The notes: a model not told the origin generated them from the letters alone. 64,000 bases of DNA from Flaccisagitta enflata (GCA_965153355.1 OZ231128.1:43834001-43898000), one strand, 5' to 3'. Positions 35,443 to 46,732 are shown, numbered from the stretch's first letter. Program-made: numbers and translations.

Positions 35443-37080
35443 CACAGTTGAACCCCGCAATAATGGATGTCAAGGAACCAATCAACAATCTCTGTTTTTT
35501 AGTACAAGCGGGTTTCTGTTATTCAAAAAAAAAGAGAGAAATGAAAGTACCACAATTAGGGCCAACGGTTTTTGCATCATATCAATTGAACACCCCAGCC
35601 TGCAGCTTTTTTAAACAGACTATGTCTATACTTTTGAAAACTACTCGCTATATGACTTTTCTCCGTGATTTAGAGGTGCCAGATTTGATATTTTGATCAT
35701 AACTTTATGGTGGTTGTGGTAAAAATGTCAAAATCAGGTCATTTTGGCCGCCAAATTGGGCCACTTAGCCTTAGAAATTGAACCTAAAATCCATGAGATT
35801 ATAAAACCAGAGCTCAAGATCTCACTAGTGGTGCAATCCGCATGTTTCTATCATTTCTTGTTTAGATTTGAGAGTATTTCAAAGATGAAAGGGTTTGAAG
35901 GCAAAATTGTGGCTTCAATTTCAGTGGCAATTTTGACTTTTTTCACAAATTTCAATATTTCGCGGCTTTGGATGGACCAATCTTCATAAAATCGGTCATC
36001 AAATTGAAGAGTTTTTCCTGTTCTAGATGATGGTAAAAAAATTTCTGATTGATATTTCCCAAAAAAAATTTTAGAGACTGTAGGAGCAGGTACAAAAAAG
36101 TCGATTTTTTTGCAAATTGGTCAATTTTGGATGAAAAATTAAGCCAATTCCAATTCTTAAAAAAACTTAAAATCCACGAGCAGAATAAAGTACGGCTCAG
36201 GAGCTAACCAGTGGTGCAATCGGCGTGTCAATATGTTTTTGCATTTAGATTTTATAGAGCTTCAAAGATCTAAGGGTATGTCAAAATAACAATTTTTGGG
36301 TATTCTAATCTTTGAAGTTCTATAAAATCTAAATGCAAAAACATATTGACACGCCGATTGCACCACTGGTTAGCTCCTGAGCAGTACTTTATTTTGCTCA
36401 TGGATTTTAAGTCTTTTTATAAATTGGAAGTGGCTTAATTTTTCATCCAAAATTGACCAATTTGCAAAAAAATCGACTTTTTTGCACCTGCTTCTACAGT
36501 CTCTAAAATTTTTTTGGGGAAATATCGATCAAAAATTTTTTTACCATCAGCTAGAACAGGAAAAACTCTTCAATTTGATCACCAATTTTATGCAGATTGG
36601 TCCATCCAAAGCCGCAAAATATTGAAATTTGTGAAAAATGTCAAAATTGCCACTGAAATTGAAGCCACAATTTTCCCTTCAAACCCTTTCATCTTTGAAA
36701 TACTCTCAAATCTAAACAAAAAATGATAGAAACATGCGGATTGCACCACTAGTGAGATCTTGAGCTCTAGTTTTATAATCTCATGGATTTTAGGTTTGAT
36801 ATCGAAGGCTAAGTGGCCCAATTTGGCGGCCAAAATGACCTAATTTTGACATTTTTACCACAACCACCATAAAGTTATGATCAAAATATCAAATCTGGCA
36901 CCTCTAAATCACGGAGAAAAGTCATATAGCGAGTAGTTTTCAACAGTATAGACATAGTCTGTTTAAAAAAGCTGCAGGCTGGGGTGTTCAATTGATATGA
37001 TGCAAAAACCATTGGCCCTAACCACAATTAATGTCTGTTACAGGTAGATTTCTGTTACTGTTGGAACCGTTAGAGCTGTG
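35443..37080. mobile_element. 1.6 kb fold-back element with TA flanks
   Basis: Two arms of about 720 bp (roughly 35547-36265 and 36308-37030) are reverse complements with few differences, separated by about 40 bp. The ends read CACAGTTGAACCCCGC at the left and AGAGCTGTG at the right, with TA on both outer sides. The left end matches the pogo-like MITE ends. The paired open frames at 35744 and 36588 are arm copies, not genes. Confidence 0.85.
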
Positions 37081-38077
37081 TATCTTAGTTTATTTGTACT
37101 ACAGGTGCATCGCTGGGAATTAAAGTTGCTACAATTTTCCCCCAGTATTTCTCGGACTTTTTTCTTTGCCCGCATAAAATGGAGAGGAAAATCGAAGGTT
37201 CTCGCTCGGGAAGTGGAAACGGCTGGTCTAGACTCAAAGAAAAAAAAAAGATTTATATAATGAGAAATGATCTGGAATGTTTTTCCATCTATCGCCGGTC
37301 GCTTATTGATCTCCGCACCACAATCATCACCACGATGTTTGTTTAGAAACTAAGTTTAGACCCTCCCCACGGCTGAGCAAAGGATGATGCATCATGTTGC
37401 CGGTCTCGCTTCATTCAGTCGGGCTTCATTTGTGTAATGAAATGTTTTAGAATATATTTAGCAGCTAGAGGGCACAATAACAAAGGACAACCTTCAGGTA
37501 AAAAGATTCAGATTGCGAGAGTAAAAAATACTTAGTATACCTGGACAAAAAAAAGTCTTTGTTAGTCAGTCACTAGCCTTTATTAGGTAGACACGAGGTG
37601 TCACAACAGCAGAAAGAGTGTCTGAAAGGAAGAGACTTCATTTGTTAGAGTCACATAGGTTGCGAGAGTAATAAAGGCGTTCGAAGGTAGAGACTTCTTC
37701 ATTTGTTTGAGTCATACAGGGGGCGCGACATCACTTAATCAGTGAGACGAGGTCGTTCGTCGTTTCCCGTCATCTTGATGAATCTACCTCATGAGAGAGA
37801 AAAGTACTCATCCCGTTTTCTTCTTGCTCTTCTTTCTCGCACATCAATGAATGGATGGGGCACTTTTTGTCTTCCATGATTAGGGTGTCTCTCAATACAA
37901 AAAGATGAAGAAACCTTGTTTCTTCTTATTGTGATTAAAATGATTGAAATGATTGCAAAAATTCAAAAAATATTATTGGCAAATTTGAGTTACGGTCAAC
38001 CTAATGATTTAATGGCCAAAGTGGAGAACCCCTCACTATGGTTGTGCACTTGTTTTTTTCACAAATCTATAACTGCA
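37081..38077. other. Unique DNA, nothing recognised
   Basis: Contains two related blocks (AGACTTCATTTGTTAGAGTCA near 37628 and AGACTTCTTCATTTG near 37690), suggesting an old local duplication. Confidence 0.4.
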
Positions 38078-38200
38078 ACCTTACCCCTAACCCTACCCTC
38101 ACCCCTAAACCTAACATAACCTGTGAGCCTACCCCTAACCCTACACCCACCCCTATCCCTGACCCTACCCCTAACCCTAATGTAAACCCCAGCCAAAACC
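38078..38200. repeat. Degenerate telomere-like CCCTAA repeats
   Basis: Repeated ACCCCTAACCCTA and ACCCTACCC motifs, equivalent to imperfect TTAGGG on the minus strand. Too degenerate for a terminal array. An interstitial telomeric sequence or C-rich minisatellite is likely. Confidence 0.6.
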
Positions 38201-38569
38201 CACCCACGCCAAATTATTGTTTGGCAGAAAAACATAAGACCAATTTCCATTTTTCCTCCTAGACCAATTTTGCCCATCAAACTTTGTATCTATATCATTT
38301 GCCTCTTTAAAATCAAACACTAATTGATGGACTAGCACCAGCAAACAGAAAACCAATGTTTGCATAATTCAACCGCATTACTGCATTGCCTGCATCCTAA
38401 ATTACAAAAATCCGTTAACATGGCTTTTAATAAGCTATCCCACACTATTTGACAAAGCAGCTCATGATGAGGATAGAGACACGCTACTAATATCTTCTCC
38501 GCTCGCATGAGAAAGTCTCCTGACGTTCATTTGTCTTGGAAAGGGAGCTCCTGATTGTCGAGAACGGAG

Positions 38570-38860
38570 ATAGGGTCTGTTTCTACTCGTGACAACCGCG
38601 TTTATACCGGGCCACTCGGTCGCTCGCTACATTCGTTCGCTCGCACCGCTCACTCCGCTCACTCGCTCCACAGCGCTCCGCTTTGCTGCGCTCACTTTGC
38701 TTGCTCACTCCATTCACAGCCTCGCTCACTCACCTCGCTCACTCCCTTGTGGGACAGCTTAAATTCATGAATATATGTTTGCGCTGAAAACGCGTTTCAC
38801 GGGAACAAATGAATTTTTCATCTTCACTACAAACACGCCCAAGGAAAGAAGAAAAAGCCC
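38570..38860 (+). repeat. Dispersed repeat H, copy 1
   Basis: Starts TTTCTACTCGTGACAACCGC, continues GGGCCACTCGGTCGCTCGCT and a degenerate (GCTCACTC)n array, then GTGGGACAGCTTAAATTC and ACGCGTTTCACGGG. Copies lie at 56803-57000 (plus) and about 50995-51250 (minus). CpG-rich. No coding capacity is recognised. Confidence 0.75.
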
Positions 38861-39008
38861 CAAAATGAATAAGAACGTCGGAGAAGACATCTGTCTATCT
38901 TTATTTTCCCACGTACTTTTTTTCTTTCGCTATTTTTCACTGTCTTTCCTCTCTCTCTCTCTTTTCTTAATCTTGTTCCTTCTTCATATATTTTTTTCAG
39001 TCATCCTC

Positions 39009-39252
39009 TTTTTAGTCGCGGACAAGCGATTCTATAAGAGGCTTTGTTTGTCCGTCCATTGGTCCGTTGGTCTGTCGCTCTGTTAGTCCATCACACTCAA
39101 GTTGGAAAGTTTGAAATCGCGAATTTGATAAACCCCGTGTGTGTGTGGGTATTGGGTAGAGGGTGTGAGAGGGGATGTGATGGAGAGAGTTGGAAGGGGG
39201 GGGGGGTAAATGTGCAACTACCCATCCGTCCGCGACGATTTATCGAGACCCC
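39009..39252 (+). mobile_element. Family B element with compensated tag
   Basis: Head AGTCGCGGACAAGCGATT, CTATAAGAGGCTTTG, GTCC array, and tail CCATCCGTCCGCGACGATTT. The head GTCGCGGAC and tail GTCCGCGAC pair exactly. Ordinary family B has GTTGCGGAC and GTCCGCAAC, so both ends have changed together. Confidence 0.8.
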
Positions 39253-39259
39253 TTCTATT

Positions 39260-39556
39260 CTTTTCGGTTGCGTGCTACACGACTCTTCACTCTTTACCCA
39301 GCTGGTCTCATTTTACTTTTTTAGGTGCGACAAAGCACCTCTATGACTGGCTTTGTCCGTTGGTCTGTTGGTCGGTCTGTTGGTTTGTCGGGTAACGCAT
39401 TCGTTGGACGATCCACACGTCGCACCTTATTGGCCTACTTGGCCTTGTTTTTAAAAATTCTTCCGGTCTCACTCTTCTGCCCAATTTCTCTGGGGACTTC
39501 TAATACGGCCCCTGCCTATCCACGCGCAACTGGGGTAGCCGTGTATCCGGCCTTGT
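39260..39556 (+). mobile_element. Family A element interrupted by family C
   Basis: Head GGTTGCGTGCTACACGACTC, body CATTTTACTTTTT, a family C insertion, then CTTCTGCCCAATTTCTCTGG and tail CGCGCAACTGGGGTAGCC ending CCGGCCTTGT. The head and tail share the same C-to-T/G-to-A change relative to other A copies. Confidence 0.8.
39319..39450 (+). mobile_element. Family C element nested in family A
   Basis: TAGGTGCGACAAAGCACCT head, CTATGACTGGCTTTGTCC, GTTGGTCG array, GGGTAACGCATTCGTTGG, tail tag GTCGCACCT and terminus GGCCTTGTTT. The head AGGTGCGAC and the tail tag are exact reverse complements. The insertion point is a T-run in family A, which gives clean ends. Confidence 0.85.
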
Positions 39557-39700
39557 GCCTTAGCAGTTGGTTACCATAATAGTGGTTTTGATTGTCCTCG
39601 GAGATAGTTTTCATTAATGAAAGAGTAGGAGCACAGAAAGATACACAAGTTGCTAGAATGATGGTGATCGAAAGCCAAGTTAGCGATTGTGTTCCCTTTA

Positions 39701-39882
39701 ACAAGTGACGCGGGGTCAAAATATCTTTGCGGACCGGTGGGCAGGGGCGTCCAACCCCCATCCACACCCCAATACCCCCAAACACACCGACATTTGCAAA
39801 ACGCTCATTTTCCGACTTTTCGACTCGTGCTCATGGACGGACGGACGGACGAACGGAACAGCGGAGTGTTCGCAACTAAAAA
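39701..39882 (-). mobile_element. Family B hairpin-ended element, degraded head
   Basis: Minus-strand start TTTTTAGTTGCGAACACTCC, GTCC array, ATGGGGGTTGGACGCCCCTG, tail GGTCCGCAAAGATATTTTG and terminus CCCCGCGTCACTTGT. The right stem arm is mostly lost. Confidence 0.75.
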
Positions 39883-39970
39883 GAGCCTAACCATTAACCA
39901 GGCATGCGAGGTGGGAACTAGTGAAAAAGACTTAAATAGAAACATGAACATCAACAGCTCATTTCGCAAA

Positions 39971-40790
<820 letters not shown>

Positions 40791-41059
40791 TATACCAACC
40801 TTCCCACATTTGAAAAGGGGTAAAAAGTAAGTCTGAAAATTTGCATAACCCTCACATCAGACCAAGCTGCCAAGCTGGCCCACCACTATGGAGGGACCAC
40901 ATTAACTGAAAAAAGAAATGGAGGTGAATTTGATGAAAAGAATCTTCTCTTTTCTCTTTCTTTCATTTTCTGTCTTTTTTTTCTCCTTGAATTCACAGTT
41001 GCCTGACCGAAATTCAAAATGACGGCAGCGAAGGAACTTTAATTTCCCCATGGAAAAAA

Positions 41060-41757
41060 TGGCTTCGAAATTTTTCTTTTATGAGGCAACCACCCGTAAA
41101 TTCATTCTGCACAGTGCGCAGAGTTGTCCATTTAAGATGGCACGTGGCACTCATTGATTCACCCGCAGGCACTGTGCCCAGAATCATCTTCGTAAGGAAG
41201 CGGATTACTCTCCTCATTGCAGGGGTGTATATTCTTGAGTCGCTTTTGATTCCCCCCCCCCTGCCTTTGATTTTCTTTCCTGGATGCGTCGCGTCATGTT
41301 TTTATATCCATGATTTTCTTCCCCATATAGCAATAAAACTATGTAGTTAAGGTTTAAATAGTGTTAAATTGTGTTTTACTAATTGAATTTTATGATTTGG
41401 TACTGTAAAAAGTTATATTTTCCCCAAATTTCCTTTTTTTCTCTTTTCTCCCCCTTTTATTTCCTTCCCCATCTCCAGACCCTTTGATTTCCCCCCCCCC
41501 CACGGGGGGGGGAACTCAAGAATATACAGGCCTGCCTCATTGATTTACCCACGGGCTCAGTGTAGATAGTTGTCTTTGAAAGATGGCATGAAATGTTCCC
41601 AATTGATTTACCCGCAGGCAAAGTAAGCATAGTTGTCTGTTTTAGATGCCACATGACACTCCTGATTAATTTAGCCACTGGAATCAAGCTAAGAATCATC
41701 TCTCCAAAAAGTGCATCACTCTCCTCATTGATTTACCCATGGGCTCAGTGTAGATAG
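41060..41757. repeat. 63-bp tandem array, left part
   Basis: Units near 63 bp carrying TTGATTTACCC(G/A)CAGGCA, with a 189-bp higher-order period (GTAGATAGTTGTCTTTG at 41557 and 45134). It is interrupted by a MITE at 41220 and a fold-back at 41758 and resumes at 45134. On the minus strand single units translate to 21-residue repeats, but one-base length changes break the frame. Confidence 0.8.
41220..41534. mobile_element. hAT-like MITE, 8-bp target duplication
   Basis: Ends CAGGGGTGTATATTCTTGAG and CTCAAGAATATACAGGCCTG, flanked by CCTCATTG on both sides (41212-41219 and 41535-41542). The interior has poly-C/poly-G edges and an AT-rich core. A relative lies at 47565-47853. The CAGGG start and 8-bp duplication fit hAT. 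Confidence 0.88.
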
Positions 41758-42051
41758 TAGCACGCAGGTTACTGGCTAAAAATCGTCGGAACCTTTAAGT
41801 TCAAGAGATGTGCGCACCATTTCATGATATTATGCACCAAAAAAAATTTGGAGGTCGTCCGATGTCGGGAAGATGGCCCCGCCACCCCCCCCCCCTGAGT
41901 AAAGTGGTGGTGGTGGAACAAATTTTGTTGTTTCAAGGTCATTTTGACCTCAAATTTGGGCCAATTTGCCTTAGAAAAATGACAAAGTCCATGAGATTAT
42001 AAAATTAGAGCTCCAGAGCTAGCCAGTGATGCAATCGGCATGTTTCTATCA

Positions 42052-43201
42052 TAACCGGCCAAACCAGCCTACCACCAAACCAGCCTACCAGCCTAAAAGT
42101 GAAAAAACATGCATAACTTTGGCATGTTTCAACCGATTTAGTTGAAACTTGGTATGTTGTCTCTGAATGGAAGGACTCAACATATGAATTTGATTTATAA
42201 AGATTTTAGCATGCTAACCAGCCAAACCGGCCTACCACCCAACCAGCCTACCAGCCTAACAGTGAAAAACGTGCATAACTTTGGCATTATTCAATTGATT
42301 TGGTTGAAACTTGGTATGTAGTCTCTGAATGGAAGGACTCAACATATGAATTCGATTTATAAGGATTTGAGCATGCTAACCAGCCAAACCGGACGACCAC
42401 CCAACCAGCCTACTAGCCTAAAAGTGAAAAACGTGCATAACTTTGTCATTTTTCAATTGATTTAGTTGAAACTTAGTATAAAGTTTTGAAATGGAAGGAC
42501 TCAACATTACGCTGAGGAGAATACACTTTTTTTCATGCAGGGACCCAGAGGAGGGCCCAGATTTTTTTATTTTGATGTAACTAATATATTCTGAAAATTT
42601 CAGGACGTTAGAGGTTCTTAACCATTCATCATATTGCACTTGAAAAATAGCTTATCCTTAAGGGGGCCAAAATTTCAAAATCATTTTTCCTCAAATCTGA
42701 TGCCAGATTCGGATTCCTTGTAAAAAATTATGTAGGATACTACATTTTCTTTTTTCAAAATTTTGTTTTTAAGCGGAAAAAATGCAAAAAACCTCCAAAA
42801 CTAAGGGTTTTTAAAAAGCAGGATCTTTTTAGAGGTTTTTTTCATTTTTTAAGCTTAAAAACAAAATTTTGAAGAGAGAAAATATAGTATCTTACATAAT
42901 TTTTTACAAGGAATCTGAATCTGGCATCAGATTTGAGGAAAAATGATTTTGAAATTTTGGCCCCCTTAAGGATAAGCCATTTTTCAAGTGCAATATGATG
43001 AATGGTTAAGAACCTCTATGGTCCTGAAATACATTAGTTACATCAAAATAAAAAGATCTGGGCCCTCCTCTTGGTCCCTGCATGAAAAAAAGTGTATTCT
43101 CCTCAGCGTACTCAACATGTGTATTTGATTTGTTAAGATTTTAGCATGCTAACCAACCAAACCAGCCTACCACCCAACCAGCCTACCAGCCTAAAAGTGA
43201 A
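42052..43201. repeat. ~165-bp tandem units, left arm
   Basis: Three full units and one split unit, each with GCATGCTAACCAGCCAAACC, GTGCATAACTTT and GGAAGGACTCAACATATGAA. The inverted counterpart occupies about 44160-44840. Confidence 0.8.
42508..43110. mobile_element. 603-bp palindromic transposon, 8-bp TSD
   Basis: Ends TACGCTGAGGAGAATACACT and AGTGTATTCTCCTCAGCGTA, arms of about 295 bp, and target duplication CTCAACAT on both sides (42500-42507 and 43111-43118). It is inserted within a 165-bp unit of the larger fold-back, so it is younger than that unit. Confidence 0.9.
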
Positions 43202-43813
43202 CAGCCCAAAGGCGGTAAGTGATCAGTGGTACCTGTGCCCTGCTTGAGTTTTGTGTGATTTAAGTTTAAGGGGAGCAGGGCTGCAGCCCCGAAGGGGACA
43301 AAGTCTTGTAGAACATAGGGGGAATCTGTCTGTCCGTCCTTCCATCCGTTTGTCCGTCCCCCCCTGCCCCATCCTCAGAGCTTCGTCTCCCTCGGGGCCT
43401 ATTCTGACCATAATTCTGCCAAATAGCCCAAATCGAAGCAATATGGCCCAAATCTAAGAAAAAATGGCCCAATTCCAAGCATTATGGCCAAAATCCAAGC
43501 AAAATGGCCCAAATCTGGTCAGAATCTAGGTATTGGAGGCCAAAATGATGGATCTCAGGCCAGAATTAGGGATTTCTGGCAAGATTTGGGCCATTTTGCT
43601 TGGATTTTGGCCATTATGCTTAGAATTGGGCCATTTTGCTTAGATTTGGGCTATATTGCCTGGATTTGGGCTATTTGGCAGAATTAGGGTCAGAAAAGGC
43701 CCCAAAGGAGACGAAGCCCTGAGGATGGGGCAGGGTGGGACGTACGGACATACGGACGTACGGACGGACAGATTCCCCCTGTGTTTTACAGGACTTTGTC
43801 CCCTTTGGGGCCG
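43202..43813. mobile_element. Inverted pair of family E elements
   Basis: Two arms centred near 43545. The left has AGCCCCGAAGGGGACAAAG (43285-43303), GTCC repeats and CTTCGTCTCCCTCGGGGCC (43381-43399). The right has the same parts on the minus strand (43698-43716 and 43794-43812). Arms continue as degenerate AATGGCCCAAATC(C/T)AAGC repeats. It is inserted within a 165-bp unit of the fold-back. Confidence 0.75.
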
Positions 43814-45133
43814 CTGCCCAAAAACCTGCATAATTATGGCATTTAAACCAATTTTGTTGAAACATGGTATGTAGTCTCTAGATGGAAGGACTCAACTTAT
43901 GAATTTGATTTATAAAGATTTTAGCATGCTAATTGGCCTACCACCCAACCAACCTGCCACCTTCAAAATGATAAATGTGCATAACTTGAACAATTTTCTA
44001 TCAATTTGGCGTTATCAAATGGCGTTGTCTTAGGAGTGTTTGAGAGGTAAGCTGCTCTGGTTGCACACATACATTAAGTCATTTCATTTTGAGTTTGCAT
44101 ACCAAGTTTTAACCAAATTGATTAAAAATTGTTCAAGTTATGCACATTTATCTTTTTGAAGGTGGTAGGTTGGTTGGGTGGTAGGCCGGTTAGCATGCTA
44201 AAATCTTTATAAATCAAATTCATATGTTGAGTCCTTCCATCTAGAGACTACATACCTAGTTTCAACCAAATCGGTTGAAAAATGCCAAAGTTATGCAGGT
44301 TTTTCACTTTTAGGTTGGTAGGCTGGTTGGGTGGTAGCCCGTTTTGGTCGGTTAGCATACTAAAATCTTAACAAATCGAATACATATGTTGAGTCCTTCC
44401 ATTTTAAGACTTTATACTAAGTTTCAACCAGATCAATTGAAAAATGACAAAGTTACGCACATTTTTCACTTTTAGGCTAGTAGGCTGGTTGGGTGGTAGT
44501 TCGGTTTGGCTGGTAAGCGTGCTAAAATCTTTATAAATCGGATTCATATGTTGAGTCCCTCCATTCAGAGACTACATACCAAGTTTCAACCAAATCAATT
44601 GAAAAATGCCAGAGTTATGCATGTTTTTCACTTTTAGGTTGGTAGGCTGGTTGGGTGGTAGGCCGGTTTGGCTGGTTAGCATGCTAAAATCTTTATGAAT
44701 CATATTCATATGTTGAGTCCTTCCATTCAGAGACCACATACCAAGTTTCAACTAAATCGGTTGAAAAATGCCAAAGTTATGCATGTTTTTCACTTTTAGG
44801 CTGGTAGGCTGGTTGGGTGGTAGGCTGGTTTGGCCGGTTATGATAGAAACATGCAGATTGCATCACTGGCTAGCTCTTGAGCTCTAATTTTATAATCTCA
44901 TGGATTTTTGTCATTTTTCTAAGGCAAATTGGCCCAAATTTGAGGTCAAAATGACCTTGAAACAACAAAATTTGTTCCACCACCACCACTCTACTCAGGG
45001 GGGGGGTGGCGGGGCCATCTTCCCGACATTGGACGACCTCCAAATTTTTTTTGGTGCATAATATCATGAAATGGTGCGCACATCTCTTGAACTTAAAGGT
45101 TCCGACGATTTTTAGCCAGTAACCTGCGTGCTA

Positions 45134-45440
45134 GTAGATAGTTGTCTTTGAAAGATGGCATGAAATGTTCCCAATTGATTTACCCGCAGGCAAAGTAAGC
45201 ATAGTTGTCTGTTTTAGATGCCACATGACGCTCCTGATTGATCTAGCTGCAGGAATCAAACTCAAAATCATCTTTCCAAAAAGTTTATCACTCTCCTCAT
45301 TGATTTACCCATGGGCTCAGTGTAGAGAGTTGTCTTTGTAAGATGGCAAATAATATTCCTCATCTATTGACCCAGATATCCCCATGCATAGTGCGCAGAA
45401 TCATCTTTGCAAGTCGGCACATAGCTCGTCTTTGTAACAT
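45134..45440. repeat. 63-bp tandem array, right part
   Basis: Continuation of 41060-41757, with the motifs ACCCGCAGGC, AGCTGCAGG, ACCCATGGG and ACCCAGAT spaced 63-64 bp apart. Confidence 0.8.
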
Positions 45441-46279
45441 AGTTTGTATAGTTTGTAAATCTGTATATGCATTTCGCATCAGTTCATCCAGAAGCAGATT
45501 CTGTTACATTCTGTTACTAACTGTCATCATCGTGAGATTACACAAAGGTGATTTGACTCAACTCATTGGTTCATTCCAGACATGATGAGTTAGATGGGAT
45601 GATGATTCATTTTGTATTTGCATTTGCTGCATATGTTGACTGGATCTTGTCGACAACTCCATTTTACTGTTTAGGCGGAATAAACCTTGTCCCCGTGTTT
45701 TATATACATCAATATTTCATCTGAGTGCATCTAAAATGTTTATCTGCATTTTCGCTATCAAAATGGGGTTTCGTAGTTTAAAAGAGAACATGATTTGAAA
45801 CTGGTATTTATGCAACTTTGAGTATTAAATTACGCTGAAAGAATTACTTTATTGCGGGTTTCTGACAAACACTGTCAATGCCATTAACTTTAGGGAGCCC
45901 ATCTCTGATTTAAAACCACCAATACAAAAAAACGTTTTGCTGTAGCATGATGTAACATGGTATGGTATAATGTGGCATGTAACATTTTTCGATTTGCTAG
46001 TTTCTTTTTCTTTTTGTTTTAACAACCACCAATCCTTTTTTTCAACTTGTGTTAAATTGTGGAGAAGGGATAACGTCATTTCGCTTAAGAAGCGATGAAG
46101 GAAAGATAAGGCTTAGTTCAATTTGCATAAACGCCAGTCCTGGTATTTCTAACCAGACATTTGGCTTTTTGATTTATGGATGGCCTTTCTTTATCCACTA
46201 CAGATCACAAGTTTTGGGATTTCGCTTCCTCAACTCTTCTTTTTTTGATCCCGGCTTAGGCTTCGTCCATCTTTATTAA
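45441..46279. other. Unique DNA, nothing recognised
   Basis: AT-rich. Short frames only, without splice support. Confidence 0.4.
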
Positions 46280-46496
46280 TTTTTAGTCGCGTGCTACGCG
46301 ACTCTACAACCCGCTTTGTCGGTCCGTCGGTCCATCCGTCCGCCGGTCCGTCCGTCCGTCGTCTGTCACACTTTACTTTTTAGTTTTTTTTTGCGGTTTT
46401 TGGCGTCACTGCTCTTGCCCAAATGATAGAGTGGCCTCAAATATGGTCCCTGCCCACCCGCACGCGACTTGGGTAGCCGTGTATCCGGTCTTGTTT
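46280..46496 (+). mobile_element. Family A hairpin-ended element
   Basis: TTTTTAGTCGCGTGCTACGCGACT head, (GTCGGTCC)n, and tail GCACGCGACTTGGGTAGCC ending CCGGTCTTGTT. It is followed within 10 bp by another element of the group. Confidence 0.87.
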
Positions 46497-46505
46497 TTTT
46501 TTGCC

Positions 46506-46732
46506 TTTTTAGTTGCGGACACGCAACTCTATAAGAGGCTTTGTTTGTCCTTTGATTGGTCGGTTGGTTGGTTGGTTGGTTGGTTGGTTGGTTGGTTGGT
46601 TGGTCGGTTGGTCCATGGACACGGGTCGAAAAGTGAGGAAATGAGCGTTTTAGAACATTTTTAGTTGCGGACAGTTGCATTTCCGCCCCTGCCCACCCGT
46701 CCGCAACTGATGGCCGTGTATCCGGCCTTGTT
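46506..46732 (+). mobile_element. Mosaic: family B head, A-type tail, B tag
   Basis: Head AGTTGCGGACACGCAACT, (GGTT)n/(GTCG) array, then a second partial head AGTTGCGGACAGTTGCA near 46661. The tail CCCACCCGTCCGCAACTGAT runs on into GGCCGTGTATCCGGCCTTGTT. The backbone of the tail is family A, but its tag matches the B head exactly. It may be one recombinant or a small element inserted into a truncated B copy. Confidence 0.75.

Larger units (their letters stand above)
41758..45133. mobile_element. 3.4 kb fold-back transposon, 8-bp TSD
   Basis: Terminal arms are perfect inverted repeats over at least 30 bp (TAGCACGCAGGTTACTGGCT at the left, its complement at the right) and stay similar for several hundred bases. 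GTAGATAG flanks both sides (41750-41757, 45134-45141). The interior holds inverted arrays of a ~165-bp unit (AACCAGCCTACCAGCCTAAA, GTGCATAACTTTGGCAT, GAAGGACTCAACATATGAAT), plus two insertions. There is no transposase gene, so it depends on an enzyme encoded elsewhere. Confidence 0.88.

Noticed and set aside
35744-36833. Two similar 81-codon frames on opposite strands
   Set aside because: They are the two arms of one palindrome, so the symmetry is structural and not evidence of coding.
41014-41699. Possible 21-residue protein repeat on the minus strand (PAGKSI...CHL)
   Set aside because: Some 64-bp units shift the frame and stops appear in the right half of the array, so coding is not maintained.
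43251-43874. Overlapping 60-70 codon frames on both strands
   Set aside because: They translate the inverted family E elements and the AATGGCCCAAATC repeats.
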